Part shown: piece after piece, positions 38,682 through 49,417 of the stretch
Position numbering within the stretch: the stretch's first letter is position 1
Layout: every line of letters starts with the position of its first letter
Position numbers and translations under genes: made by a program
DNA from: Saccharothrix sp. NRRL B-16348
GTDB taxonomy: Bacteria; Actinomycetota; Actinomycetes; Mycobacteriales; Pseudonocardiaceae
Direction of reading: 5' to 3'
Length of the DNA stretch: 60,734 nt
NCBI RefSeq assembly: GCF_001280085.1
Contig: NZ_LGED01000218.1
Span: forward strand, 1 to 60,734
Notes under the pieces: model-generated
Told to the model about the DNA's origin: nothing
The model's database searches: none
The model's input: the letters and a program-made list of their open reading frames with translations, nothing else

Positions 38682-39182
38682 GTGCTCGGGTGGTTGTGCC
38701 TCACGTTCAGCGTCGCCTTCGGCTCCGCGCTGATACCCCTCATCAGCATCGAGATCTTCGTCATCGGACTGGTCACCCAGCAACCGGGCATCTCGTGGTG
38801 GTGGATCGGGATCGCGGTCGCCGTGGGCCAGGTGCTGGGCAAGATGTTCTACTTCCTGGCCGCGCGCGGGACGTTGCACCTGCCCGCGTTCCTGAAGCGC
38901 AAGGAGAAGCCGGCCAAGCCGCTGTCGCCGTGGCGGCTGAAGTGGAAGGCCAGGCTGGAGTGGGTGCGCGTGCGCTGCCACCGGCACCCGCACTGGATGT
39001 TCGGCACGCACGCGGTCAGCTCCGTGGTCGGCCTGCCGCCGTTCATGTTCACCACCGTGCTGGCGGGCCTGGCGGGCATGTCGTCCTGGCTGTTCATCTC
39101 CACCAGCGTGGCCGGCCGGTTCGCCCGGTTCAGCGTGCTCGCCGCCTCGCCTGCCGCGGTGGCTGGCTGGTGGGTGCACTGA
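38682..39182 (+). CDS. Small VTT/YqaA-like membrane protein
   Basis: 166 residues with three to four hydrophobic segments. The regions GSALIPLISIEIFVIG and GQVLGKMFYFLAARG, and VVGLPPFMFTTVLAGLAGM near the end, recall SNARE-associated/YqaA (VTT) proteins that scramble or move lipids. The assignment is by pattern only. The gene's last 53 bases overlap the convergent gene at 39130-39507. Confidence 0.7.
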   Translation: MLGWLCLTFSVAFGSALIPLISIEIFVIGLVTQQPGISWWWIGIAVAVGQVLGKMFYFLAARGTLHLPAFLKRKEKPAKPLSPWRLKWKARLEWVRVRCHRHPHWMFGTHAVSSVVGLPPFMFTTVLAGLAGMSSWLFISTSVAGRFARFSVLAASPAAVAGWWVH

Positions 39183-39507
39183 CGGTGCGCTGGTGGCGCA
39201 CCAGGCGCTGCTCGGGCAGCGTCAGCCCGTAGTGGTCGTGCAGCTCGGCCTGCTCGGCTTCCGACAGGTCGCGGTCGCCGACCTTCGGCGCGTCCTCCAC
39301 CTCGCGCTTGTCGACCGGCACCACGAGCCTGCGCTCGCGCACCTGGGCGCCGCGGATCGGCACCAGCGTCGTGCCGCCGTCGCTGCGCACGGAAGCCCAC
39401 AGCGGACGGCCACCGGCCAGCCACAGCGCCGCGACCGGTCCGATGGGCCTGCCGTGCCGATCCAGCACGTCACACTCGTAGAGGCGGTCCACCGCTGCGC
39501 GATCCAT
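39130..39507 (-). CDS. PRC-barrel-like protein, unknown function
   Basis: 125 residues from ATG 39507 (starting MDRAAVDRLYECDVLD). The first 90 residues look like a PRC-barrel beta domain (DRHGRPIGPVAALWLAGGRP). The C-terminus is basic and lies opposite the end of the previous gene. AGAGG precedes the ATG closely. The function is unknown. Confidence 0.65.
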   Translation of the reverse strand: MDRAAVDRLYECDVLDRHGRPIGPVAALWLAGGRPLWASVRSDGGTTLVPIRGAQVRERRLVVPVDKREVEDAPKVGDRDLSEAEQAELHDHYGLTLPEQRLVRHQRTVSAPTSQPPRQARRRAR

Positions 39508-39567
39508 GCCTCTTCGGCTACCCCGTCGTTCGGGCGAGCGCACGGTGAACCACCCGGTCGTGTGACC

Positions 39568-40341
39568 CTAGGGTCGCTCGTCGGTGCGTTCGCCCACCCG
39601 TCCGAGGTGACGCCGCACCACGAGCAGGACGGCGAGGCCCACGGCCGCCACGAGCAGGCTGATGACCAGGCCCAGGCGCAGCGCGTCCACCCCGCTGTCC
39701 GGGCTCACGTCCGCGGACAGCACGACCGCGGGTTTCCGCGACGCGGTCGGCCAGGGGAACGTGCCGGAAGCCGCTGAGGGCTCCGACGCGGCGGTAGTGG
39801 CCGACGACGAGGCCGAGGACGCCGTCGTGGTCGTGGTGGTGGTCGTCGTCGTGGTCGTGGCGGAAGGTTCGGTCGTCGGCGTGGACGTGGGCGCCGGCGC
39901 GCCCGTCGTGGTTTCGGCGGTCACCACCGAGCCCGTGCACGGCACGCCGTCCACGGCGAACGACGTCGGCGCGGGGTTGCTGCCCGACCAGGTGCCGTTG
40001 AAGCCGACCGACACCGACCCGCCCGTGCGCACCGAGCCGTTGTGGGAGGCGTTCTCCACCCGCACGGCGCTCCCGGACTGGCTGAACACGCCGTTCCACG
40101 TCTCGGAGGTGATCCGCTGCCCGGCGGTGAACGCCCACTCCAAGGTCCAGCCCGACAGCGGGTCGCCGAGGTTCGTCAGGGTGACGCGCGCGCCGAACCC
40201 GCTCCGCCACTCGTTGGTGATCTCGTAGTCGACGGCGCAGCCGACCGCGGCGCCCGCCGTGGCCGTCGGGGTGACGAGACCGACCGCGACCAGGGCCGCG
40301 GCGACGGCGAGAGCCGCCCGGACGATCCGAGCGAAGGGCAT
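39568..40341 (-). CDS. Membrane-anchored CBM2 cellulose-binding protein
   Basis: 257 residues. A signal peptide (1-32), a CBM2 domain (about 33-137; one Cys near each end as in CBM2, and aromatic residues in NEWRSGF, SGWTLEWAF and ETWNGVF), a Thr/Ser/Pro linker with a run of 12 Thr, and a C-terminal membrane helix (about 223-245) with a basic tail. No catalytic domain. It should hold cellulose or chitin-like polymer on the cell surface. GGGAG lies before ATG 40341. Confidence 0.88.
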   Translation of the reverse strand: MPFARIVRAALAVAAALVAVGLVTPTATAGAAVGCAVDYEITNEWRSGFGARVTLTNLGDPLSGWTLEWAFTAGQRITSETWNGVFSQSGSAVRVENASHNGSVRTGGSVSVGFNGTWSGSNPAPTSFAVDGVPCTGSVVTAETTTGAPAPTSTPTTEPSATTTTTTTTTTTTASSASSSATTAASEPSAASGTFPWPTASRKPAVVLSADVSPDSGVDALRLGLVISLLVAAVGLAVLLVVRRHLGRVGERTDERP

Positions 40342-40398
40342 GGGCACTCCCGGGGGACGCGGCGGTTCGCCTGATTCTTCCCCAGGAGGTCGGCGTGG

Positions 40399-40485
40399 CT
40401 AGCCGAGCATGAGCGCAACGGCCACGGCGGTGGCGATGACCAGGCACGCGAAGGTCAGCCGCAGCTTCTCACAGGTCTCACCCAC
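40399..40485 (-). CDS. 28-residue single-helix membrane peptide
   Basis: The reading is a polar start (MGETCEKLRLT) and one hydrophobic helix (FACLVIATAVAVALMLG). The GTG at 40485 is preceded by TACCGT at 7 bases, with TTGGAT 17 bases before that: a complete promoter for a leaderless mRNA. It is too short to recognise and could be a membrane-inserted regulator. Confidence 0.5.
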   Translation of the reverse strand: MGETCEKLRLTFACLVIATAVAVALMLG

Positions 40486-40492
40486 GTCACCC

Positions 40493-40498
40493 ACGGTA
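40493..40498 (-). promoter_or_regulatory. -10 box (TACCGT) for the 28-residue peptide gene
   Basis: TTGGAT, 17 bases, TACCGT, 7 bases, GTG. Confidence 0.5.
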
Positions 40499-40567
40499 AC
40501 GACGTTCACCGCAAGATCCAAGGCAAGGGAACGTGAAGACCGGATGAACGCGCTTACCAGGGTCGAA

Positions 40568-41023
40568 CTACGCCCGATTCGTCGGCAGCGAGAAGAGGTC
40601 GATCGCGGTCCGCATCGTCTCGCGGGCCCGACCGCGGTCACCGGCCAGGTCGTAGGCCTGGGCCAGCAGGAACCACGCCCGCCAGTCCTCCGGCCGCGCC
40701 TCGACGTCGACCCGGCGCTCCTCGAACCAGGCGTCGGCCGCCTCCCGGTCCACCCGCCCGGACGGGCGGCGCGGCAACTCGGACGTGTCGAGGAGCGCGC
40801 CCTCGGCGTCGAGCTGCCGCGCCATCCGCTCGGTGGTGAAGCCGAACCTGAGGTTCGTCCACGCGATCCACGCGCCGATGAGCGGCAGCACGAGCACGCC
40901 GACACCGAGGCCGATGCCGACCGGGTCGCCGGTGCCCAGCAGCACCACGGCCCGGCCGCCGAGCAGCACGAAGTACACCGCCAGCGCGGCGGTGATCAGG
41001 AACGCGACGGTGCGGGTCTTCAT
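40568..41023 (-). CDS. Membrane protein with TPR-like C-terminus (Rv2772c-like)
   Basis: 151 residues. Two membrane helices (about 7-25 and 34-55) are followed by a cytoplasmic part with one TPR-like pair (WRAWFLLAQAYDLAGDRGRARETMRTAI). It lies 7 bases behind dapB, as does Rv2772c in M. tuberculosis. The function is unknown. Confidence 0.75.
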   Translation of the reverse strand: MKTRTVAFLITAALAVYFVLLGGRAVVLLGTGDPVGIGLGVGVLVLPLIGAWIAWTNLRFGFTTERMARQLDAEGALLDTSELPRRPSGRVDREAADAWFEERRVDVEARPEDWRAWFLLAQAYDLAGDRGRARETMRTAIDLFSLPTNRA

Positions 41024-41030
41024 GAGCTGG

Positions 41031-43188
<2,158 letters not shown>

Positions 43189-43192
<4 letters not shown>

Positions 43193-45432
43193 TGCGCGTT
43201 GGCCTCGGCCTCGGCGGGTGCGGCGTCCGTGGCGGGGTTGTCGGCGGCCGGGGCCGCGTCCGCGTCCTCGTTCACCAGCACCAGGCTGATCTTGCCGCGC
43301 TGGTCGATGTCCGCGATCTCGACGCGGAGCTTGTCGCCGACGTTGACGACGTCCTCGACCTTGTTGATGCGCTTGCCGTTGCCCAGCTTGGAGATGTGGA
43401 TCAGGCCGTCCTTGCCCGGGAGCAGGGACACGAACGCGCCGAACGCCGCGGTCTTCACCACGGTGCCCAGGAAGCGCTCGCCCACCTTCGGCAGCTGCGG
43501 GTTCGCGATCGCGTTGATCATGCCGATCGCGGCCTCGGCGGACGGGCCGTCCGCCGCGCCGACGTAGATCGTGCCGTCGTCCTCGATGGAGATGTCGGCG
43601 CCGGTCTGCTCGGTGATCGAGTTGATCATCTTGCCCTTCGGGCCGATGACCTCGCCGATCTTGTCGGTCGGGATCTTGACCGACGTCACGCGCGGCGCGA
43701 ACGGGCTCATCTCGTCCGGGCTGTCGATGGCCTCGGCCATGACCTCCAGGATGGTCAGGCGCGCGTCGCGGGCCTGGCCGAGAGCCGCGCCGAGCACCTC
43801 GGACGGGATGCCGTCCAGCTTGGTGTCCAGCTGCAGCGCGGTGACGAACTCCTTGGTGCCGGCGACCTTGAAGTCCATGTCGCCGAACGCGTCCTCGGCG
43901 CCGAGGATGTCGGTCAGCGCGACGTACTCCGTCTTGCCGTCGACCTCGTCGGACACCAGGCCCATGGCGATGCCCGAGACCGGCGCCTTCAGCGGCACGC
44001 CGGCGTTGAGCAGCGACATCGTGGACGCGCAGACCGAGCCCATGGACGTCGAGCCGTTGGAGCTCAACGCCTCGGAGACCTGGCGGATCGCGTAGGGGAA
44101 CTCCTCGCGCTTGGGCAGCACGGGCATCAGCGCCCGCTCGGCCAGCGCGCCGTGGCCGATCTCGCGGCGCTTGGGCGAACCCACGCGACCGGTCTCACCG
44201 GTGGAGAACGGCGGGAAGTTGTAGTGGTGCAGGTAGCGCTTGTGCGTCTCCGGGGCCAGCGAGTCGATCTGCTGCTCCATGCGCAGCATGTTCAGCGTGG
44301 TGACACCCAGGATCTGGGTCTCGCCGCGCTCGAACAGCGCCGAGCCGTGCGCCCGCGGGATCAGCTCGACCTCGGCCGACAGCGACCGGATCTCGGTGAG
44401 GCCGCGGCCGTCGATGCGCACCTTGTCGCGCAGGATGCGCTGGCGCACGAGCTTCTTGGTCAGCGAGCGGAACGCCGCGCCGACCTCCTTCTCGCGACCC
44501 TCGAACTGCTCGGCCAGCTTCTCCAGCACCGACGCCTTGATCTCGTCGATGCGGGACTCGCGCTCCTGCTTGCCGGCGATGGTCATCGCCTGCGACAGCT
44601 CGCCGGAACCGGCCTGCTCGACGGCCTCGAAGGCGTCGGGCTGGTAGGCCGGGTAGGTCGGGAACTCGCCGGTGGCCTTCGCCGCGACCTGCGCCAGCTG
44701 GGCCTGCGCGTCGCACAGCGCCTTGATGAACGGCTTGGACGCCTCGAGACCGGCGGCCACGACCTCTTCGGTCGGCGCCTGCGCGCCCTCGCCGATCAGG
44801 TCGATGACGTTGTCGGTGGCCTCGGCCTCGACCATCATGATCGCGACGTCGTCACCGACGACGCGGCCGGCGACGACCATGTCGAACACGGCCTTCTCCA
44901 GCTGCTCGTGGGTCGGGAACGCCACCCACTGGCCCTCGATCAGCGCCACCCGGACGCCACCGATGGGGCCCGAGAACGGCAGACCCGCGAGCTGCGTGGA
45001 CGCCGACGCGGCGTTGATCGCCACGACGTCGTACAGGTCGGCCGGGTTCAGGCTCATCACCGTGATGACGACCTGGATCTCGTTGCGCAGACCGTCCACG
45101 AAGGACGGGCGCAGCGGCCGGTCGATGAGGCGACAGGTCAGGATCGCGTCGGTCGACGGGCGGCCTTCGCGGCGGAAGAACGAGCCGGGGATCCGGCCTG
45201 CCGCGTACATGCGCTCCTCGACGTCCACCGTGAGGGGGAAGAAGTCGAAGTGCTCCTTGGGGTGCTTCGACGCCGTCGTCGCCGACAGCAGCATCGTCTC
45301 GTCGTCCAGGTAGGCGACGACCGAGCCCGCCGCCTGGCGGGCCAGGCGACCGGTTTCGAAGCGGATGGTGCGCGTGCCGAACCGACCGTTGTCGATCACA
45401 GCTGAAGTCTCGTGGACCTCGATGTCCGTCAT
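43189..45432 (-). CDS. pnp: Polyribonucleotide nucleotidyltransferase (PNPase)
   Basis: 747 residues. Two RNase PH domains are separated by a helical linker, then KH ([19 protein letters not shown]) and S1 ([25 protein letters not shown]). The tail is Ala/acid-rich ([18 protein letters not shown]). It degrades RNA from 3' ends by phosphorolysis. In actinobacteria it is also the GpsI form. ATG 45432 chosen for GAGGAG 7 bases upstream. Two hairpins lie between rpsO and pnp. Confidence 0.97.
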
Positions 45433-45514
45433 ATGGGTACTCCTCGTCATGCGGGTCACAGCGCGCTCAGGGCGCGGGATCGCGGTTCGGACGAGGCCGG
45501 TCTTCGATCGAAGT

Positions 45515-45538
45515 CCCCTGGGTTTCCTCTACCAGGGG
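45515..45538 (-). other. Leader hairpin of pnp
   Basis: CCCCTGG/CCAGGGG with a 10-base loop, 80-105 bases before the pnp start. It may take part in RNA processing of the rpsO-pnp transcript. Confidence 0.35.
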
Positions 45539-45612
45539 GCCACTACCGAGGACCGGCGAACTGTCGTCCCGGGCGCCGCGCGTGCTTCCCTCGTCTTTGT
45601 TGTCGAATTGCA

Positions 45613-45649
45613 CCGAGGGGGAGTGACCTTGGTGGTCACTCCCCCTCGG
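45613..45649 (-). terminator. rpsO-pnp intergenic hairpin
   Basis: 16-base perfect arms (CCGAGGGGGAGTGACC and complement) around 5 bases, starting 7 bases past the rpsO stop. There is no T-tract. Either a terminator or an RNase III site as in E. coli rpsO-pnp. Confidence 0.8.
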
Positions 45650-45655
45650 CAGGTC

Positions 45656-45925
45656 TCACCTGCGCAGGCCGAGCCGCCCGATGAGGGCGCGGTAGCGCTG
45701 GATGTCCACCTTCTGGAGGTAGTTCAGCAGCCGCCGGCGGCGGCCGACCAGCAGGAGCAGGCCACGACGCGAGTGGTGGTCGTGCTTGTGCTTCTTCAGG
45801 TGCTCCGTCAGGTCGGCGATGCGCTTGCTCAGCAGCGCGACCTGGGCCTCGGCCGAACCCGTGTCCGTGTCGTGGACGCCGTACTCGGTGAGGATGGTCT
45901 TCTTCTGCTCGGTGGTCAGTGCCAC
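45656..45925 (-). CDS. rpsO: 30S ribosomal protein S15
   Basis: 89 residues, full length. The conserved [19 protein letters not shown] and [29 protein letters not shown] regions are present. GTG start with AAGGAG 10 bases upstream; an in-frame ATG at 45997 is rejected because it adds a non-conserved 24 residues. It binds 16S rRNA early in assembly. Confidence 0.98.
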   Translation of the reverse strand: MALTTEQKKTILTEYGVHDTDTGSAEAQVALLSKRIADLTEHLKKHKHDHHSRRGLLLLVGRRRRLLNYLQKVDIQRYRALIGRLGLRR

Positions 45926-46045
45926 GTGCGTGTTACTCCTTGTACTGGTGAGTGCCGTGCGGCCCCGGTGAGCGGGGTAGTCGGTACTGGCCGCCACGGA
46001 CCGCAGCCAGACCCAAATGTCGAGGTTACCAGCAGTGCCGACGCG

Positions 46046-46498
46046 CTACGCGTTTGACGTGCTCAAGGGCACTCGCTCGAGCACCGTGTAGCCCTCGGCC
46101 GGGCGGCTGCGCACCAGGGCCACTTCGGTGGCCGTCCACTCACGACCGGTGAACTCCACGTGCGGCAGCACGGCGCCGCGGGCCACGGTGACGTGCGGCC
46201 GCCAGTCCGGTGGCACGTCGGCCGCCTCGCCCAGCTCGGCCAGCGCGCCGTCCACGCCGATCCACAGCACCTGGCGGAACGTGCCGCTGCCGCGCAGCCG
46301 CAGCACGGGCGCGGTCACGCGGTCCAGGCCGGCGAGCTGCCCGGCGGGCTCGGCCTCGCCGAAGAACCGGACGGTGACGTGCCAGCGGGCGGGGTGCTGC
46401 CAGCGCAGCCGGGGGTACGCCGCGCGGAACGGGCGGAGGGCGTCGTGCAGCTCTTCGACGACGTCGTCGGGCGGGAAGATGGCGGAGAAGAGGCTCAC
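46046..46498 (-). CDS. 2H phosphoesterase (RNA 2',3'-cyclic phosphodiesterase-like)
   Basis: 150 residues with the two catalytic HxT motifs WHVTVRFFG and RPHVTVARG. It is shorter than typical ThpR/LigT but has both strands. It opens cyclic phosphates of RNA or another nucleotide. GTG start 8 bases after the preceding HTH gene's stop. Confidence 0.85.
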   Translation of the reverse strand: MSLFSAIFPPDDVVEELHDALRPFRAAYPRLRWQHPARWHVTVRFFGEAEPAGQLAGLDRVTAPVLRLRGSGTFRQVLWIGVDGALAELGEAADVPPDWRPHVTVARGAVLPHVEFTGREWTATEVALVRSRPAEGYTVLERVPLSTSNA

Positions 46499-46506
46499 GG
46501 GGTGGG

Positions 46507-46995
46507 TCAGGCGTCGCGGACCTTGCCCGCGCGGCGCAGCAGCTCCGCCAGGGCCGGGAAGTCGTCGCCCAGCACGTCGGCGGCCTGCGACAGCTCGCGG
46601 CGGTCGGCCAGGCGACGCAGGAACGGGAACACCACGGTCTCGTCGTCGCCGCTGCCGTTCACCGGCAGTGAGTCGCGGCTCACGGTCGGCTTCGACTGGC
46701 GGACGTCCTCCAGCGCGCGCTGCAACGCGTCGGGCGAACCGGACGCCACGTCGGGGGTGAGGACCTTGCGCTCCAGCATGATCATCCGGGCCAGCACGGA
46801 CGGGTTGCCGATCTTGGCCCGCCGTCCGCTCATGACCTGGCTCAACATCGGCGCGCTGATGCCGAGCACGTCCGCGAGCTGGGCCTGGGAAACGCTGAAC
46901 GCGACCACGAGCCGGCGCACCCGGTCGCCCAAGGGTTCCCCGTACCACTCCCGCTGCAACGCGAGATTGCGCTGGACGATCTTGTGGTCCTCCAC
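46507..46995 (-). CDS. Helix-turn-helix regulator
   Basis: 162 residues starting MEDHKIVQRNLALQ. The HTH spans about 30-65 (VSQAQLADVLGISAPMLSQVMSGRRAKIG). The C-terminus (90-162) is helical without a known domain. The GTG at 46995 is supported by GGGGAGAGG upstream; the longer frame to 47118 would overlap ribF. Function unknown. Confidence 0.8.
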   Translation of the reverse strand: MEDHKIVQRNLALQREWYGEPLGDRVRRLVVAFSVSQAQLADVLGISAPMLSQVMSGRRAKIGNPSVLARMIMLERKVLTPDVASGSPDALQRALEDVRQSKPTVSRDSLPVNGSGDDETVVFPFLRRLADRRELSQAADVLGDDFPALAELLRRAGKVRDA

Positions 46996-47086
46996 CTTCG
47001 CCTCTCCCCTGACCGACGGACGTGACAGGCATCTTGCCAGGTCGTCACGTGTCACACGGCCGGTTCCACCCACCTGGTTCAACCGG

Positions 47087-48028
47087 TCAGGCGTCACCGG
47101 GACCGGGCAGGAGGTCACGCGTCGTGGCCACGTCGCGGTGCATCTGCTCCAGCAGCGACTCGACGCTGTCGAACTTCTCCATGTCCCGCAGCCGGTCCAC
47201 GAAGTCCAGCGCCACCCGCTGGCCGTAGAAGTCCTCGTCCACGTCGAGCACGAACGCCTCCACCCGCCGTTCCCGGCCGGAGAACGTCGGGTTGGTGCCC
47301 ACGCTCACCGCGGCCTTGAGGCGGCGGCCCGAGCCGTGCACGAACCAGCACGCGTACACGCCGTCCGCGGGCACGGCGGCGAACCGCGTGGTCGACAGGT
47401 TCGCCGTGGGGAAGCCGAGTTCCTTGCCGCGGCCGTCGCCGCGCACCACGATGCCCTCCAGCCGGTGCGGCCGGCCGAGCGCCTGCGCCGCGGCGGCCAC
47501 GTCGCCCGCGTCGATGCACGCCCGGATGTAGGTCGACGAGTACGTGACGCCGTCGTCGGTCACCAGATCCGCCCCCTCGGTCACGAAACCGAACCGCTTG
47601 CCCAGCGCGCGCAGCAACTCCACGTTGCCCGCCGCCTTGTGGCCGAACGTGAAGTTCTCCCCCACCACCACGGCCGCCACGTGCAGCCGGTCCACCAGCA
47701 CCTCGTGCGCGAACTCGTCCGCGGGCGTGCGCGCCACCTCGGCGGTGAACGGGATCACGCAGAACACGTCGACGCCCAGGCCCTCGACCAGTTCGGCACG
47801 CCGCCGCAGGCTGGTCAGCTGGGCCGGGTGGCTGCCCGGCCGGACGACTTCGGACGGGTGCGGGTCGAACGTGATCAGGACGCTCGGCACGCCCCTGTCC
47901 GCGGCCAACCCGACCGCGCGGGCGATGAGCGCCTGGTGCCCGCGGTGGACACCGTCGAACACGCCGATGGTCACCACGCAGCGGCCCCAGCCGCCCGGCA
48001 GGTGGTCGAGCCCTCTCCAGCGTTGCAC
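47087..48028 (-). CDS. ribF: Bifunctional riboflavin kinase/FAD synthetase
   Basis: 313 residues. The adenylyltransferase half holds GVFDGVHRGHQALI and the kinase half RGDGRGKELGFPTANL and GVYACWF. It converts riboflavin to FMN and FAD. It is leaderless: GTG 7 bases after TAGGCT. No RFN riboswitch is seen in the 47 bases before the start. Confidence 0.96.
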   Translation of the reverse strand: MQRWRGLDHLPGGWGRCVVTIGVFDGVHRGHQALIARAVGLAADRGVPSVLITFDPHPSEVVRPGSHPAQLTSLRRRAELVEGLGVDVFCVIPFTAEVARTPADEFAHEVLVDRLHVAAVVVGENFTFGHKAAGNVELLRALGKRFGFVTEGADLVTDDGVTYSSTYIRACIDAGDVAAAAQALGRPHRLEGIVVRGDGRGKELGFPTANLSTTRFAAVPADGVYACWFVHGSGRRLKAAVSVGTNPTFSGRERRVEAFVLDVDEDFYGQRVALDFVDRLRDMEKFDSVESLLEQMHRDVATTRDLLPGPGDA

Positions 48029-48035
48029 GCGGGCA

Positions 48036-48041
48036 AGCCTA
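48036..48041 (-). promoter_or_regulatory. -10 box (TAGGCT) for leaderless ribF
   Basis: TAGGCT on the minus strand, 7 bases, then the ribF GTG. Confidence 0.6.
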
Positions 48042-48075
48042 GGGGGTCGACCGCGGCGTGCCGTCCGAGGTCGGG

Positions 48076-48483
48076 CTAGTCGTGACGGACGTCGCGGCCG
48101 GCCTGGTAGACGGTGCCGCCGTCGCGCGCCACGGCGGTCTGGTTGACGGTGGTCGGCGAGTTGACCGTGACCGAGCCGAGGTTGCCCGCCTGCACCACAC
48201 CACCGGTCACGGTGCCGCTGATGCTGTTGTGCACGTTCGTCACGGGCGCCCGCGGCTCGGGCTCGGCGGCCGGTTCGGCAGCGGTCGGCTCGGCGGCGGC
48301 CGGTCCGGTCTGCGGTGGGGGCGATGACTGCACGCGCAGGGCGATGACCACGCCCAACGCGGTGAGCAGCACGACCGTCACCCACGCCCACGGGTTCGCG
48401 CGGCCGTCGGTGGCGAGGTTGATCGCCACCCCCGTGGCCGACGTCACCACACCGGCCGCGGCCGGCCACACCCATCTCGACAT
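48076..48483 (-). CDS. Membrane protein with C-terminal RHIM/BASS-like amyloid motifs
   Basis: 135 residues from ATG 48483 (7 bases after TACCGT; leaderless). Two membrane helices (about 4-23 and 33-52), a Pro/Ala/Glu spacer (54-80), then a C-terminal part with two short repeats. The first, HNSISGTVTGGVVQAGN (85-101), has the N-x-G-x-V-x-G-x-VVQAG pattern of bacterial amyloid signalling sequences related to RHIM. The second reads GTVYQAGRDV (123-132). Such motifs normally end STAND or effector proteins and pass a signal by templated amyloid formation. No effector or NLR gene is adjacent. Confidence 0.7.
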   Translation of the reverse strand: MSRWVWPAAAGVVTSATGVAINLATDGRANPWAWVTVVLLTALGVVIALRVQSSPPPQTGPAAAEPTAAEPAAEPEPRAPVTNVHNSISGTVTGGVVQAGNLGSVTVNSPTTVNQTAVARDGGTVYQAGRDVRHD

Positions 48484-48490
48484 GCCTTCC

Positions 48491-48496
48491 ACGGTA
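48491..48496 (-). promoter_or_regulatory. -10 box (TACCGT) of the amyloid-motif gene
   Basis: TACCGT on the minus strand, 7 bases, ATG 48483. The box sits just past the truB stop at 48501. Confidence 0.55.
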
Positions 48497-48500
48497 AGCC

Positions 48501-49403
48501 CTATCCGATCGGCGTGAGTACCACCAACGGTTTGGCGATCGGTCCCTCGTCCTTCGCCAGCGCCACCACGTGCCCGTCCGGGCCGAAAACGCCGTACGTG
48601 CCGTCCAGCCCGCCGGCGGCCAGGCGCTGGCCGTGCGAGAGGGCCACCGCCTCGCGCGGCGCGATCTCACGGCGGGGGAAGGCGGTGGACACGGCGGCGT
48701 CCAGGTCCAGGGACAGGCCCGGCGCGCTCTCCAACTGCTCCAGCGTCTTGGCCACGCGCAGGTCGAACGGGCCGACGCGGGTGCGGCGCAGGGCCGCCAG
48801 GTGGCCGCCGACGCCGAGGTCCGCGCCGAGGTCACGGGCCAGCGCGCGCACGTAGGTCCCGGACGAGCACTCCACCATCACGTCCAGCTCGGTGACGCCC
48901 TCGCCCTCGCGGCGGATCGACAGCACGTCGAAGCGGTGCACGGTCACCGGGCGGGCCGGGATCTCCACGGCCTCGCCGGCGCGGACCCGCGCGTAGGCGC
49001 GCTTGCCGTCGATCTTCACCGCGCTCACCGCGCTGGGCACCTGGTCGATCGCGCCGGTCAGCTTCGCCACACCGGCCCGGATCGCGTCCTCGTCCACTTC
49101 GGACGCGTCGGCCGTGGACAGCACCTCGCCCTCGGCGTCGTCGGTCGTGGTGGACGAGCCGAGGCGGATCGTCGACAGGTACGCCTTGCTGTCCAGCGCC
49201 AGGTGGCCGAGCAGCTTGGTGGCCCGCTCGATGCCGAGCACGAGCACGCCGGTCGCCATCGGGTCGAGCGTGCCCGCGTGCCCGACCTTGCGGGTGCCGA
49301 GGATGCGGCGGACCTTCGCCACCACGTCGTGGGAGGTCATGCCGTCGGGCTTGTCGATGACGACGAGGCCGGGCGGGACAGGAGGACGAGAAGATGCGGA
49401 CAC
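48501..49403 (-). CDS. truB: tRNA pseudouridine(55) synthase
   Basis: 300 residues. The catalytic Asp lies in GHAGTLDPMATGVL. KPDGMTSHDVV, SSGTYVRALARDLG and the PUA-like C-terminus are complete. It makes pseudouridine at U55 of tRNA. GTG 49403 lies 8 bases after TAGGAT, whose TAG ends the upstream MFS gene. The open frame reaching 50708 is not coding beyond this start. Confidence 0.96.
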   Translation of the reverse strand: MSASSRPPVPPGLVVIDKPDGMTSHDVVAKVRRILGTRKVGHAGTLDPMATGVLVLGIERATKLLGHLALDSKAYLSTIRLGSSTTTDDAEGEVLSTADASEVDEDAIRAGVAKLTGAIDQVPSAVSAVKIDGKRAYARVRAGEAVEIPARPVTVHRFDVLSIRREGEGVTELDVMVECSSGTYVRALARDLGADLGVGGHLAALRRTRVGPFDLRVAKTLEQLESAPGLSLDLDAAVSTAFPRREIAPREAVALSHGQRLAAGGLDGTYGVFGPDGHVVALAKDEGPIAKPLVVLTPIG

Positions 49404-49411
49404 GGACGAGG

Positions 49412-49417
49412 ATCCTA
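49412..49417 (-). promoter_or_regulatory. -10 box (TAGGAT) of truB containing the MFS stop codon
   Basis: TAGGAT with TAG as the MFS stop, 8 bases before the truB GTG. Confidence 0.5.

Noticed and set aside
48029..48075. FMN riboswitch before ribF
   Set aside because: The gap is 47 bases and the mRNA appears leaderless, leaving no room.
47087..48835. Long minus-strand frame spanning ribF and beyond
   Set aside because: The upstream part overlaps the amyloid-motif gene and truB in another frame; the ribF start at 48028 has a promoter and fits the family.
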